DNA from: Flavobacterium sp. LHD-85
GTDB lineage: Bacteria > Bacteroidota > Bacteroidia > Flavobacteriales > Flavobacteriaceae
Assembly: GCF_030929595.1 (NCBI RefSeq)
Contig: NZ_JAVFVR010000001.1
Span: forward strand, 868,001-932,000
DNA length: 64,000 nucleotides
Direction: 5' to 3'
A program made the position numbers and the translations under genes. Shown piece after piece: positions 16,765 to 25,055 of this stretch (positions are counted from its first letter, which is position 1; each line of letters opens with the position of its first letter). The notes under the pieces are model-generated. The model ran no database searches and was not told where the DNA came from. It saw only the letters and a program-made list of their open reading frames with translations.

Positions 16765-16986
16765 ATGAATATCAAAGAAAAATTCGGATTCAAAGTCAAA
16801 GAACTTCGAGAACAAAAAGGATACTCAATCGAGTATTTAGCCAATATTTCCAACGTTGATAGAAATTACATCTCAGATATTGAAAAAGGTCAACGAAATG
16901 TCTCCATAGAAATAATAGAAAAAATAATAACAGCTCTCGATACTGATTTTGGGGCTTTTTTTAATGATAAGGGTTTTAAAAAATGA
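16765..16986 (+). CDS. XRE-family HTH controller protein of restriction-modification system
   Basis: A 73-residue single-domain HTH protein. FGFKVKELREQKGYSIEYLANISNVDRNYISDIEKGQRNVSIEIIEKI is the full five-helix XRE fold, with the recognition helix in VDRNYISDIEKG. The size and layout match C proteins (about 70-85 residues), which time restriction against methylation. Its stop overlaps the methyltransferase start by 4 bases (ATGA), and direct repeats sit just upstream, so autoregulation is likely. It could also be a generic XRE regulator; position and repeats favour the C-protein reading. Confidence 0.8.
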   Translation: MNIKEKFGFKVKELREQKGYSIEYLANISNVDRNYISDIEKGQRNVSIEIIEKIITALDTDFGAFFNDKGFKK

Positions 16987-18203
16987 AGAAAGTAAAAAAA
17001 TATTCAGAAATCAGGCAAAAACTTCAAATTGATGTTGACAAAAAAACAGATAATGGTTTAGCTAAATTTACTCATTATCTACAAAATCATAAAAATGGTG
17101 TTTCGGAATATTTCAAAAATGATGCTGAAGAATATCTTACAACGATACATGAAAAATTAAATATTTTAGAAGAGCCAAACTTCCAATATTATTTACCCAT
17201 AAAATGGGACATCCCTTTTCCTTCTCCAGAAGAACCTAAATTTAAATTTATTGATTTATTTGCTGGTATTGGAGGAATAAGACTTGCTTATCAAAATCTG
17301 GGAGGCAAGTGTGTATTTACAAGTGAATGGGACACTTATTCAAAAAAAACTTATGAAGCAAATTTTGGTAAAGTACCATTTGGAGATATAACTCAAATTA
17401 ATGAAACAGAAATTCCTGATCACGATGTTTTACTTGCAGGATTTCCATGTCAACCCTTTTCTATTGCTGGCGTTTCAAAAAAGAATGCATTAGGCAGAAA
17501 TCATGGTTTTTTAGACGAAACTCAAGGAACTTTATTTTTTGATATTGCTAGAATTCTTAGACATAAAAGACCAAAAACTTTTATGTTAGAAAATGTTAAA
17601 AACTTGGTATCTCACGATAAAGGAAATACTTTTAAAGTCATCAAAAAAACATTAGAGGAATTAAATTATACCATTTACTATAAAGTTTTAGATGGTAAGT
17701 ATTTTGTCCCACAACATAGGGAAAGAATTATTATTGTTGGTTTTGATAACGAATATTTTGAAGGAAAAGAGAATTTCAAATTCCCTGAAATGACTGAAGC
17801 AAAATTTGCATTAAAAGATATTCTTTTACCAAATGTAGACCCTAAATACACATTGTCAGACAAGCTTTGGAATTACCTTCAAGAATATGCAAAAAAACAT
17901 AAAGCCAAAGGAAATGGTTTTGGATTTGGTTTAGCTGATTTAAACGGAATTTCTAGAACCATGAGTGCTAGATATTACAAAGATGGAGCAGAAATACTAA
18001 TTCCTCAGAAAGGCAAAAATCCAAGAAGATTAGTACCTCGAGAGTGTGCAAGACTTCAAGGATTTCCTGACAATTTCATAATACCTGTATCAGATAATCA
18101 AGCGTATAAACAATTTGGGAACTCTGTTGTTTCGCCCTTAATGCAAGCGGTTGGAGAATGTTTAATTAAAGAAATAGAAATAATTAATGGAAAACATTCT
18201 TAA
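16983..18203 (+). CDS. DNA (cytosine-5) methyltransferase, Dcm/M.EcoRII-like
   Basis: This 406-residue enzyme transfers methyl from SAM to cytosine C5. Motif I is FIDLFAGIGGIR (from residue 89), motif IV is GFPCQPFS with catalytic C156, motif VI is ENVKN (203-207), motif VIII is QHRER, and motif X is QFGNSVV. The N-terminal 85 residues and stretches such as GVSKKNALGR, QGTLFFD and ARYYKDGAEIL are strikingly like Dcm and M.EcoRII, which modify the inner C of CCWGG. That specificity is therefore the leading inference. It overlaps the controller by 4 bases and the nuclease by 17. No vsr repair gene is adjacent. Confidence 0.93.
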   Translation: MKKVKKYSEIRQKLQIDVDKKTDNGLAKFTHYLQNHKNGVSEYFKNDAEEYLTTIHEKLNILEEPNFQYYLPIKWDIPFPSPEEPKFKFIDLFAGIGGIRLAYQNLGGKCVFTSEWDTYSKKTYEANFGKVPFGDITQINETEIPDHDVLLAGFPCQPFSIAGVSKKNALGRNHGFLDETQGTLFFDIARILRHKRPKTFMLENVKNLVSHDKGNTFKVIKKTLEELNYTIYYKVLDGKYFVPQHRERIIIVGFDNEYFEGKENFKFPEMTEAKFALKDILLPNVDPKYTLSDKLWNYLQEYAKKHKAKGNGFGFGLADLNGISRTMSARYYKDGAEILIPQKGKNPRRLVPRECARLQGFPDNFIIPVSDNQAYKQFGNSVVSPLMQAVGECLIKEIEIINGKHS

Positions 18204-19350
18204 TAAAGCAATAGAAGCTGTTCAAACATCTGAAGTTGCATTTTGTAAATTTCTTTCAGCAAATGATACCAAAGCAACAAAATCCCACCAAAGCGGTTAT
18301 TTAATTGGTGTTTCTGCTTGGTCTTTATTTCTTGACAAAAAACCAGATGCACACATTATAAAACATAATGCAAAAATAAAATGGCAAGATGATTTTGAAA
18401 CATCAGCAACTTTTACATATTACAAGTCCAAAGGAGAATTAAGACTAACAGGATTTGGTAAAAAGTTTCCCTTTAGAGAAGAAGACAACGTAGGTGATTT
18501 ATTTATATTAACTAAAAAGACGAAGGAATATTTTGAAGGTTATATTTTACAATCGAGTGAGGATATAGATGATTTTTTTGCAGCAGTAAATATTTCATCA
18601 ACACAAACAAATGCAATTATACCAAAACAATTTGATGAAAAACCTGAAGATAAATTACTAAAATGTTTTCATCATTTTTTATTGACTTTAAAACAAGATT
18701 TTCCACCAACAATCGATCTAGCAACTACAGCTAGAAACTGTTACATAAATTCTTTTAGTAAAGCTAAAAATATAATTCAAAAAAATCCTGATCAAGAAAT
18801 ATTAAATTGGCTTGAAACTGAGTTTAAATTATTTAAAACTATAGAAAATGATCGATATAGTAGCATACTTAAATCCCCATTTGCATCTGTAGAAGATTTA
18901 ATAACCTCTGCCAATACAATATTAAATAGACGTAAAAGCAGAGCAGGAAAATCGTTAGAACATCATCTTTCTGAAATTTTTAATTGTTTTGAACTTCAAT
19001 ACTCAAGTCAATCAATTACTGAGGACAACAAAAAACCTGATTTTCTTTTTCCTGGCTCAGACTCATATCATAACCCTCTCTTTGACAACAATAAATTAAT
19101 CTCTTTAGCATCAAAAACAACATGTAAAGATAGATGGAGACAAATTCTTAATGAAGCTGATAAAATAAAAACAAAACATTTATTTACTCTTCAGCAAGGA
19201 ATTTCTAAAAATCAACTGCAAGAAATGTATAAATATGATGTATGTCTTGTTGTTCCAGAACCTTTTCTCAAAAATTTCCCTATTGAATTCCGAGATAAAA
19301 TTTTAACTCTTGAAAATTTCGTTCATCATGTAAAGAAAACGCAAATGTGA
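18187..19350 (+). CDS. EcoRII-type restriction endonuclease
   Basis: A 387-residue type IIE-like nuclease, partner of the preceding methyltransferase. The N-terminal half carries SHQSGYLIGVSAWSLFL, matching the B3-like effector domain of EcoRII. The C-terminal half is catalytic: RRKSRAGKSLEHH (248-260), PDFLFP (284-289), Y294, and KTTCKDRWRQ (310-319) with K310 and R316. These keep the same spacing as recalled EcoRII residues Y308, K324 and R330. EcoRII has about 404 residues, so this is full length. It cuts presumably before CCWGG and needs two sites (family knowledge). The start lies inside the end of the methyltransferase gene. Confidence 0.9.
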   Translation: MENILNKAIEAVQTSEVAFCKFLSANDTKATKSHQSGYLIGVSAWSLFLDKKPDAHIIKHNAKIKWQDDFETSATFTYYKSKGELRLTGFGKKFPFREEDNVGDLFILTKKTKEYFEGYILQSSEDIDDFFAAVNISSTQTNAIIPKQFDEKPEDKLLKCFHHFLLTLKQDFPPTIDLATTARNCYINSFSKAKNIIQKNPDQEILNWLETEFKLFKTIENDRYSSILKSPFASVEDLITSANTILNRRKSRAGKSLEHHLSEIFNCFELQYSSQSITEDNKKPDFLFPGSDSYHNPLFDNNKLISLASKTTCKDRWRQILNEADKIKTKHLFTLQQGISKNQLQEMYKYDVCLVVPEPFLKNFPIEFRDKILTLENFVHHVKKTQM

Positions 19351-19390
19351 TTAAATATAGTTTTGAACATATATTAAAAACCTATACTAA

Positions 19391-19414
19391 AAAAAGCCAC
19401 TTTCGTGGCTTTTT
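19391..19414. terminator. bidirectional terminator after the restriction gene
   Basis: AAAAAGCCAC and GTGGCTTTTT form a perfect 10-bp stem around TTTC. The T and A tracts allow use on both strands, matching the convergent genes. Confidence 0.88.
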
Positions 19415-19422
19415 CTCATTTC

Positions 19423-19656
19423 TTACTCAATCACCAAATAAGGATCAAGAATTTCTGCTAATTCATTTAACCAATAGAAACCATCTTCAATATTTACGGT
19501 TTCGGTTTTCATAAATCCATCTTCTCGTATTGCATTTAACGCAATTAGGAAATTTACTTGCCTAATGGTTTTTGCCATACTTTTGGAATAAATTGAATTG
19601 TTGAAGAATTCAGTTAACCTCAACTCTGTTTCTTTGGAAAGGATGTTTATACTCAT
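19423..19656 (-). CDS. small hypothetical protein
   Basis: A 77-residue protein of no recognised family. The open frame extends 14 codons upstream, but ATG at 19656 (MSINILSKETELRL) gives a plausible soluble, helical protein, while the upstream part reads as hydrophobic junk. It is acidic at the C-terminus (GFYWLNELAEILDPYLVIE). It is convergent with the restriction gene across a shared terminator. No function can be offered. Confidence 0.55.
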   Translation of the reverse strand: MSINILSKETELRLTEFFNNSIYSKSMAKTIRQVNFLIALNAIREDGFMKTETVNIEDGFYWLNELAEILDPYLVIE

Positions 19657-19802
19657 TAAGCCTGAGAGTTTAAAACTACATACCCATAAAACCAACAAAC
19701 AAGTTTTTCCCTTATCCTATTAGGCAATTTTTAGTCCATAATCGGAATTACAAAATTGAAAAATAAATCAATTTAAAATTTCATAATATTTCCTTAACCT
19801 AC

Positions 19803-19833
19803 TTGTCTTTTATCTTTAAAATCGATAAGTTTG
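19803..19833 (+). promoter_or_regulatory. promoter of the hpf-like gene
   Basis: TTG, 20 bases, TAAGTTTG: both boxes match the Bacteroidota consensus. The predicted start is about 20 bases before the ATG. Confidence 0.65.
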
Positions 19834-19860
19834 AGAATGAATCATTAAATTTTATTTGTT

Positions 19861-20175
19861 ATGAAAGTACAAATCAACACCGACAAAAACATTGAAGGAA
19901 GTGCAAGATTAGAAAGTTATTTTTCTGGAGAAATAGAGAAAAGCTTAGATCGTTTTCAAGATAAAATTACTCGTGTAGAAGTTCACTTTGGAGACGAGAA
20001 TGGAGAAAAGTTTAGTCTGCATGACAAAAAATGTGTGATTGAAGTTCGTCCCGTAAAATTACAGCCAATCACTGTTACAGAACACGCTGAAACACTTGAA
20101 AAAGCTTTTAGCGGTGCATTGGCCAAAGCTAAAAAAACATTGACGAGCTCTTTCGAAAAAATTAAAGCGCATTAA
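19861..20175 (+). CDS. ribosome hibernation factor, HPF/RaiA family (short form)
   Basis: A 104-residue protein of the sigma-54-modulation/RaiA fold, which binds the 30S subunit in slow growth. The pattern IEKSLDRFQDKITRVEVHFGDENG, CVIEVRPVKLQPITVTEHAETLEKAFSGALAKAKKTLTSSFEK is typical: beta-alpha-beta-beta-beta-alpha with basic C-terminal helix. There is no C-terminal dimerisation domain, so it is the short form. It has its own promoter and a strong terminator downstream. Confidence 0.82.
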   Translation: MKVQINTDKNIEGSARLESYFSGEIEKSLDRFQDKITRVEVHFGDENGEKFSLHDKKCVIEVRPVKLQPITVTEHAETLEKAFSGALAKAKKTLTSSFEKIKAH

Positions 20176-20185
20176 TATTATTTTT

Positions 20186-20330
20186 AAACCATATAAGTGA
20201 TATAAGTTCATTTTAAGTTTAGTTAAAAACTTATTTCACAAAAAAAGCGAAGCACTTTTAGTGCTTCGCTTTTTTTATGGTTCATAATAAGTGAAAAACT
20301 TAAATTCTCTTATATAACTTATATGGTTTA
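20186..20330. repeat. MITE-like element, family B, copy 1
   Basis: The left end AACCATATAAGTGATATAAG and right end CTTATATAACTTATATGGTT are imperfect inverted repeats. The interior holds a strong terminator hairpin. Related copies with the same ends lie at 25391-25544 and 48649-48717, with different interiors. Confidence 0.8.
20241..20276. terminator. bidirectional terminator inside repeat element
   Basis: AAAAAAGCGAAGCAC and GTGCTTCGCTTTTTT form a perfect 15-bp stem around TTTTA. It lies between convergent genes, so it can end both transcripts. Confidence 0.88.
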
Positions 20331-20332
20331 TC

Positions 20333-20992
20333 TTATTTAGGTAGAGGCGCGCCAACTGCAATATCGCAACGGTGACCTGGTTTTCCGTGTGGCGGATTCA
20401 TTCCGTCTGCTACTGTTGCTTCATTGCCTTCTGTGCTTAACAAAGCTGGAACTGGGTTTGATGCTGGTGGAGTAACCGTAAAGTTTTTGGTAACAGTTCC
20501 GCTTTGATCAGTATTTGTAGTTGTCGTAGTTGTTTTTGCAACAGGAGAATTTAAAGGAGCCCCAACCGCAATATCACATCTATGGCCCGGCTGTCCGTGT
20601 GGCGGATTCATTCCTTTTGCCACTTTAACAGGCGTAGTTGTTGTAGTCGTTACCATTTTCGCCTGATTCGGATTTACCTGAACGGTTTGTCCTTGAGTTG
20701 CTTGTACTTGCTGCGTTGGTGCAGAATTTAAAGGCGCTCCAACCGCAATATCGCAACGGTGCCCTGGCTGTCCGTGAGCAGGATTGATTCCTTTTGTATC
20801 GCTTAAAACTGTATTTGGGTTTGTTGCAGGTGCTTGCACCACTGGCGCAGCAGGTTTTGTGGTATCTTTTGCAAGTCCTAATCTTACTAATTCTGAAGAT
20901 GCTGTACTTGCCTGCGGTTCTAATTCCTTTTTACAAGAAACAAAAAGTAAAGAAGTAACAGCTATTGAGCTTAGAAGTATTTTTGCCTTCAT
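20333..20992 (-). CDS. lipoprotein with three HGxPGHRCDIAVGAPL repeats
   Basis: A 219-residue lipoprotein: signal peptide and lipobox LFVSCKK (Cys20). Three copies of a 23-residue motif, G(I/M)NPxHGxPGHRCDIAVGAPL, lie at about 68-90, 127-149 and 197-219, the last ending the protein. They are joined by low-complexity linkers rich in Thr, Pro and Gln (TTTTTT runs). Each motif has two His and one Cys, so metal or covalent binding is possible. I do not recognise a named family. The ends of the three copies are also similar in DNA, so they may arise by internal duplication. Confidence 0.75.
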   Translation of the reverse strand: MKAKILLSSIAVTSLLFVSCKKELEPQASTASSELVRLGLAKDTTKPAAPVVQAPATNPNTVLSDTKGINPAHGQPGHRCDIAVGAPLNSAPTQQVQATQGQTVQVNPNQAKMVTTTTTTPVKVAKGMNPPHGQPGHRCDIAVGAPLNSPVAKTTTTTTNTDQSGTVTKNFTVTPPASNPVPALLSTEGNEATVADGMNPPHGKPGHRCDIAVGAPLPK

Positions 20993-21219
20993 GACTGGGT
21001 ATTTTTATTGATGAATCAAATATAGTGGTTTTTTGAGAGATTAAATCACATGAGTAATGTTAATGATAATTTAATGAGGAACAAAGGTACATAGTCATTA
21101 GGCATCTTAAAATAAACTTTGCGACTCTGCGACTTTGCGAGATTCAAAAAATAGCATTGCGAGAAACCTCACTTCCATCGTTAAAAAAATTATACCTTTA
21201 AACTCAAATAACATATCTC

Positions 21220-21708
21220 ATGAAAAAAATACTTTTACTTCTTTTATTCGGTACAACTTTTGCAAATGCGCAAACAGACAAAAACAAAATCAATCAGACT
21301 CTTGATACATGGCATAAAGCTGCTGGCGAGGTAAAATATGATGCTTACTTTCATGTATTGGCAGATGATGCTATTTACATCGGAACTGATGCAACCGAAA
21401 ATTGGACCAAAAAAGAATTTGCTATTTGGGCAAAACCCTTTTTCGATAAAGGAACGACTTGGAATTTTAAAGCATTAGAACGTCATATCTTTTTTGATAA
21501 ATCAGGAAAAATTGCTTGGTTTGATGAACTGCTAGACACTCAAATGAAAATCTGTCGCGGTTCTGGAGTTTTGATAAAAGTGGGCAACGAATGGAAAATT
21601 CAACATTATGTGCTGTCAATGACAATTCCGAATGACGAAGTTGATGCTATAACCAAGATAAAAGCACCTATTGAAGACGCTTTAATTGCAAAACTTCAGA
21701 AAAAATAA
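21220..21708 (+). CDS. exported SnoaL/DUF4440-like protein (NTF2 fold)
   Basis: A 162-residue protein with a signal peptide cleaved near FANAQ (about residue 18). INQTLDTWHKAAGEVKYDAYFHVLADDAIYIGTDATENW, FFDKSGKIAWFDE and LIKVGNEWKIQHYVLSMTIPND are the helix and strands of the NTF2-like fold of SnoaL-like or DUF4440 proteins. Catalytic residues are not defined for this group. It stands alone, with a terminator at 21758-21810. Confidence 0.72.
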   Translation: MKKILLLLLFGTTFANAQTDKNKINQTLDTWHKAAGEVKYDAYFHVLADDAIYIGTDATENWTKKEFAIWAKPFFDKGTTWNFKALERHIFFDKSGKIAWFDELLDTQMKICRGSGVLIKVGNEWKIQHYVLSMTIPNDEVDAITKIKAPIEDALIAKLQKK

Positions 21709-21757
21709 AACATTTTACAGTTTTCTTATTATAAACGTAACTTTTTGAGCATATTAG

Positions 21758-21810
21758 AAGCGCTGTTGGTAGATTAATTTTAATTAATTCGGCAAAAACA
21801 GCGCTTTTTT
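21758..21810 (+). terminator. terminator with long loop
   Basis: AAGCGCTGTT (21758-21767) and AACAGCGCTT (21797-21806) pair, followed by TTTT. The loop is about 29 bases and AT-rich. Confidence 0.65.
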
Positions 21811-21925
21811 GTAACTTTAGAATAAGATACTGTCAAAAAAACGAACCGTATTTTACAAAATTCATCAAAATAAAACCCACACCTCTATTTTAACAGCCTT
21901 AAAAACAAGAATATTTATTTTTTTC

Positions 21926-21933
21926 TAACTTTG
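21926..21933 (+). promoter_or_regulatory. candidate -7 box of the amt gene
   Basis: TAACTTTG matches TAnnTTTG exactly about 38 bases before the ATG, but no TTG lies at the -33 distance, so strength or regulator dependence is unclear. Confidence 0.4.
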
Positions 21934-21971
21934 ACCCCGAAAAAAATAGGGTTAAACAAAGTATTTTAAAA

Positions 21972-23354
21972 ATGAAAATAGAAAAACGCTGGATTATCTC
22001 CTTTATCATGATAAGCGTCGTATGTACGATAGGGGCATTTTGGCCGACAGTGACCGAAAATAATTATGTTTTGTCAGAATTTGGAACTATAGATCACATT
22101 GTTCCTGCCGATGTTGCTTGGATGCTTACTTCGAGCTGTTTGGTTTTAATCATGACTCCAGGATTATCTTTCTTCTATGGCGGAATGGTTGGCAAGAAAA
22201 ACGTTATTTCGACCATGCTTCAAAGTTTTATCTGTTTAGGAGTTGTAACGCTTTTATGGGTTGTTGTCGCATTTAGTTTGGCTTTTGGAGAACCAGTTGG
22301 TTTTGGATCTGGAGATCATTTTTACAGCTTTTTTGGTAATCCAACTACTTTTGCTTTTATGGATTATGTTGGTGTTCTGCCACATAAACAATTGGCCAAT
22401 ACGATTCCGTTTATGCTTTTTGCCTTGTTTCAGATGAAATTTGCCATCATTTGTCCTGCCATTATTACGGGTTCGTTTGCAGAGCGCGTTCGTTTTATTT
22501 CTTATTTAGTTTTCATTAGTTTATTCACGATATTCATTTATGCTCCTTTATGTCATGCCGTTTGGTATCCGACGGGCGTTTTAGGAAGCTATTTTGGCGT
22601 TAAAGATTTTGCAGGAGGAACTGTAGTACACATGAGTTCTGGTTTTGCTGCTTTGGCTGGCGTTATTGTTTTAGGAAAAAGAAAAAACAGCCAGCATATT
22701 CCAACCAATATTCCGTTTGTATTATTAGGAACAGGAATGCTTTGGTTCGGCTGGTTCGGATTCAACGCTGGATCTGCTCTTGCTGCCAACGGAACTGCTG
22801 CTATGGCTTTTGCAACAACGACAACTTCATCTGCCGCAGCCATGTTAACTTGGATTTTCTTTGATAGAATGAACGGAAGAAAAGTTTCTGCTCTTGGAGC
22901 TTGCATCGGCGCTGTAGTTGGTCTTGTTGCCATTACACCAGCTGCAGGATTTGTTTCGGTGCCAGAAAGTATGTTCTTCGGTTTCATTACAGCTTTGGTT
23001 TCTAACACGGCTGTAAACTGTAAATATTCTAAAAAATTCGATGATACTCTTGACGTTTTTGCTTGCCACGGTGTAGGCGGAATTATGGGAATGATTCTAA
23101 CTGCTATTTTCGCTCACGGCGAAGATGCAAGTTTACTTCATGGCGGATGGAATGTTTTCGGGCATCACATGATGGCGCTGGTTCTAGTTTCGATCTTTAC
23201 TTTCTTCGGAGCTTATTTCTTATTTAAAGTAACCAATTTCATTATTCCGCTAAGAGTTTCAGAAGAATCAGAACACATCGGATTGGATTTATCTCAGCAC
23301 GATGAAACTTTAGATCCAAAATCAAAACCAATTACTGAGCCTCATTACGGTTAA
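21972..23354 (+). CDS. amt: ammonium transporter (Amt/Rh family)
   Basis: A 460-residue inner-membrane channel for ammonium with eleven or so membrane helices. Family motifs are FFYGGMVGKKNV (67-78) and FNAGSALAANG (about 264-274). The conserved pore pair is H220 (HMSSGFAALAG) and H366 (CHGVGGIMG). The N-terminal helix may be a signal peptide. The tail ending in ITEPHYG is soluble. No glnK (PII) gene is adjacent, so any PII control would act from elsewhere. Confidence 0.93.
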   Translation: MKIEKRWIISFIMISVVCTIGAFWPTVTENNYVLSEFGTIDHIVPADVAWMLTSSCLVLIMTPGLSFFYGGMVGKKNVISTMLQSFICLGVVTLLWVVVAFSLAFGEPVGFGSGDHFYSFFGNPTTFAFMDYVGVLPHKQLANTIPFMLFALFQMKFAIICPAIITGSFAERVRFISYLVFISLFTIFIYAPLCHAVWYPTGVLGSYFGVKDFAGGTVVHMSSGFAALAGVIVLGKRKNSQHIPTNIPFVLLGTGMLWFGWFGFNAGSALAANGTAAMAFATTTTSSAAAMLTWIFFDRMNGRKVSALGACIGAVVGLVAITPAAGFVSVPESMFFGFITALVSNTAVNCKYSKKFDDTLDVFACHGVGGIMGMILTAIFAHGEDASLLHGGWNVFGHHMMALVLVSIFTFFGAYFLFKVTNFIIPLRVSEESEHIGLDLSQHDETLDPKSKPITEPHYG

Positions 23355-23364
23355 AAAATATAAG

Positions 23365-23449
23365 TTGCCACGAATTACACTAATTTTCACTAATTTTTTT
23401 TCTGCAATGCGTTAAATTGATTTGTGTAAATTCGTGTAATTCGTGGCAA
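23365..23449. repeat. inverted-repeat element (CCACGAATTACAC ends)
   Basis: TTGCCACGAATTACAC (23365-23380) is exactly inverted at 23434-23449. The right end abuts the trmB leader and makes a spurious in-frame extension. Related ends occur at 44111, 44337, 50914 and 51080. Confidence 0.8.
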
Positions 23450-23530
23450 AAAACAAAATATACTTCACGCGAATTCTTTGCGGAAAACTTTTTAAACCCA
23501 ATTACGCTATTTTCATTCGTTTATATTCCT

Positions 23531-23538
23531 TAATTTTG
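23531..23538 (+). promoter_or_regulatory. candidate -7 box of trmB
   Basis: TAATTTTG matches the consensus and places the start a few bases before the GTG at 23557. It argues against translation from further upstream. Confidence 0.45.
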
Positions 23539-23556
23539 CCGAAAATTTTTGTAAAA

Positions 23557-24234
23557 GTGGGAAGTAAAAATAAACTAAAAAGATTCAGAGAAAACGAAAC
23601 ATTCCAAAACGTTTTTCAACCAACCAGAGAAGAAGTTGTAGGTGATTTGATGCCTTTAAAAGGAAAATGGAATTCTGATTTCTTTAAAAATGACAATCCA
23701 TTAGTTTTAGAATTAGGATGTGGAAAGGGAGAATATTCTGTTGGATTAGCAGAGAAATACCCAAACAAAAATTTTATCGGAATTGATATTAAAGGTGCTC
23801 GTTTCTGGCGTGGTGCTAAAACTGCTGTAGAAAACGGACTTCATAATGTGGCTTTCGTTCGTACTCAAATTGAATTGATCAATCATATTTTTGCTGAAGG
23901 CGAAGTAGACGAAATCTGGATTACTTTCCCAGATCCACAAATCAAATACAAAAGAACCAAACACAGAATGACGAATTCTGAGTTCTTAAAATTGTACAAA
24001 AAAATCTTGAAAAAAGACGGTGTCGTAAATCTTAAAACCGACAGTGAATTTATGCACGGTTATACACTTGGATTGCTCCATGGAGAAGGTCACGAAGTTT
24101 TATACGCAAATCATAACGTATATAAAAACGAAGGAAGCCCAGAGGTTGTAACTTCTATTCAGACTTTTTACGAAAAACAATATTTAGAAATTAATAAGGC
24201 AATTACGTATATTCGTTTCAAAATTAAAGACTAA
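23557..24234 (+). CDS. trmB: tRNA (guanine-N7-)-methyltransferase
   Basis: A 225-residue SAM enzyme that methylates G46 of tRNAs. LVLELGCGKGEYSVGLAEKYP is the SAM loop, NFIGIDIKGARFWRGAKTA follows, and ITFPDPQIKYKRTKHRM is the family signature. The frame is open 38 codons upstream to an ATG at 23443, but that segment is encoded by an intergenic repeat and a promoter-like -7 box. GTG at 23557, giving M-GSKNKLKRFRENETF, matches the usual N-terminus of the family and is preferred. Confidence 0.9.
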   Translation: MGSKNKLKRFRENETFQNVFQPTREEVVGDLMPLKGKWNSDFFKNDNPLVLELGCGKGEYSVGLAEKYPNKNFIGIDIKGARFWRGAKTAVENGLHNVAFVRTQIELINHIFAEGEVDEIWITFPDPQIKYKRTKHRMTNSEFLKLYKKILKKDGVVNLKTDSEFMHGYTLGLLHGEGHEVLYANHNVYKNEGSPEVVTSIQTFYEKQYLEINKAITYIRFKIKD

Positions 24235-24276
24235 CTTTAATTTTGAAACCTTTATCTAACCCATTTTAATAACTAA

Positions 24277-24915
24277 ATGACCTACCTTACTCCATTAATT
24301 TCAGGTTTTATTGCCGCTGCCATTGGAACTATTCCGCCTGGATTGCTCAATATGACGGCTGCCAAAATAAAAATGAAAGAAGGGAAAAAGAATGCGCTGT
24401 CATTTGTAATTGGTGCGGTTTTAATTATTTTTTTTCAGGCTTACATTGCAGTATTGTTTGCTCGCGTCATAGACAATCGTCCAGATGTTGTAATATTATT
24501 GCGTGAAGCTGGTTTTATCATTTTTTCGATCTTAACTATTTATTTTTTCTTTTTTGCGAAAGATCCGATAGCAAAGAAAAAAACGAAGATTAAAAAGAGC
24601 AGTAAAAAAAGCCGTTTCTTTCTAGGCATGCTTCTTTCTGGATTAAACTTCTTTCCTATTCCTTATTATGTCGTAATAAGTGTAACGCTTGCCTCGTACC
24701 ATCTTTTTGTATTCGAAAACACCATTATCTTAACCTTTGTATTAGGCTCGGTTCTTGGAGCTTTTGCAATTTTGTATAGTTATATCGCTTTCTTTGGAAG
24801 AATAGAAAAGAAAACTGATTACTTCATGAGAAACATGAACACTATTATCGGGACCATAACTGGATTAGTTGCACTGGCAACACTTTTTAATATCTTGAAT
24901 TATTACTTCGGATAA
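24277..24915 (+). CDS. LysE-family transporter
   Basis: A 212-residue inner-membrane protein with six likely helices. The start FIAAAIGTIPPGLLNMTAAKIKMKEGKK has the PPG motif and the first cytoplasmic loop of the LysE/RhtB exporter family, and a basic loop (KKKTKIKKSSKKSR, about 106-119) divides the halves. Family members export amino acids or small metabolites; the substrate here is unknown. It lies 42 bases after trmB and may share its transcript. Confidence 0.75.
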   Translation: MTYLTPLISGFIAAAIGTIPPGLLNMTAAKIKMKEGKKNALSFVIGAVLIIFFQAYIAVLFARVIDNRPDVVILLREAGFIIFSILTIYFFFFAKDPIAKKKTKIKKSSKKSRFFLGMLLSGLNFFPIPYYVVISVTLASYHLFVFENTIILTFVLGSVLGAFAILYSYIAFFGRIEKKTDYFMRNMNTIIGTITGLVALATLFNILNYYFG

Positions 24916-24922
24916 TTTTATA

Positions 24923-25046
24923 GCCACAGATTTAGGGGATTAAAGTGTTTTTTTTCTTTGTGGTTAATTATTTCTCACGCAGATTTTGCAGATTTTAGCA
25001 GATTAATAGTAATTTTAAAATCTTTATAATCCTTTTAATCAGTGGC
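24923..25046. repeat. intergenic repeat (CACGCAGATTTTGCAGATTT family)
   Basis: GCCACAGATT at the left and AATCAGTGGC at the right are inverted ends. Inside is CACGCAGATTTTGCAGATTT, which recurs near 50970. It separates the lysE-like and alkyltransferase-like genes. Confidence 0.65.
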
Positions 25047-25055
25047 AAAACAATC

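Noticed and set aside
16765..19350. restriction module as part of a phage or genomic island
   Set aside because: No integrase, att repeats or tRNA border is seen; the flanks are ordinary genes.
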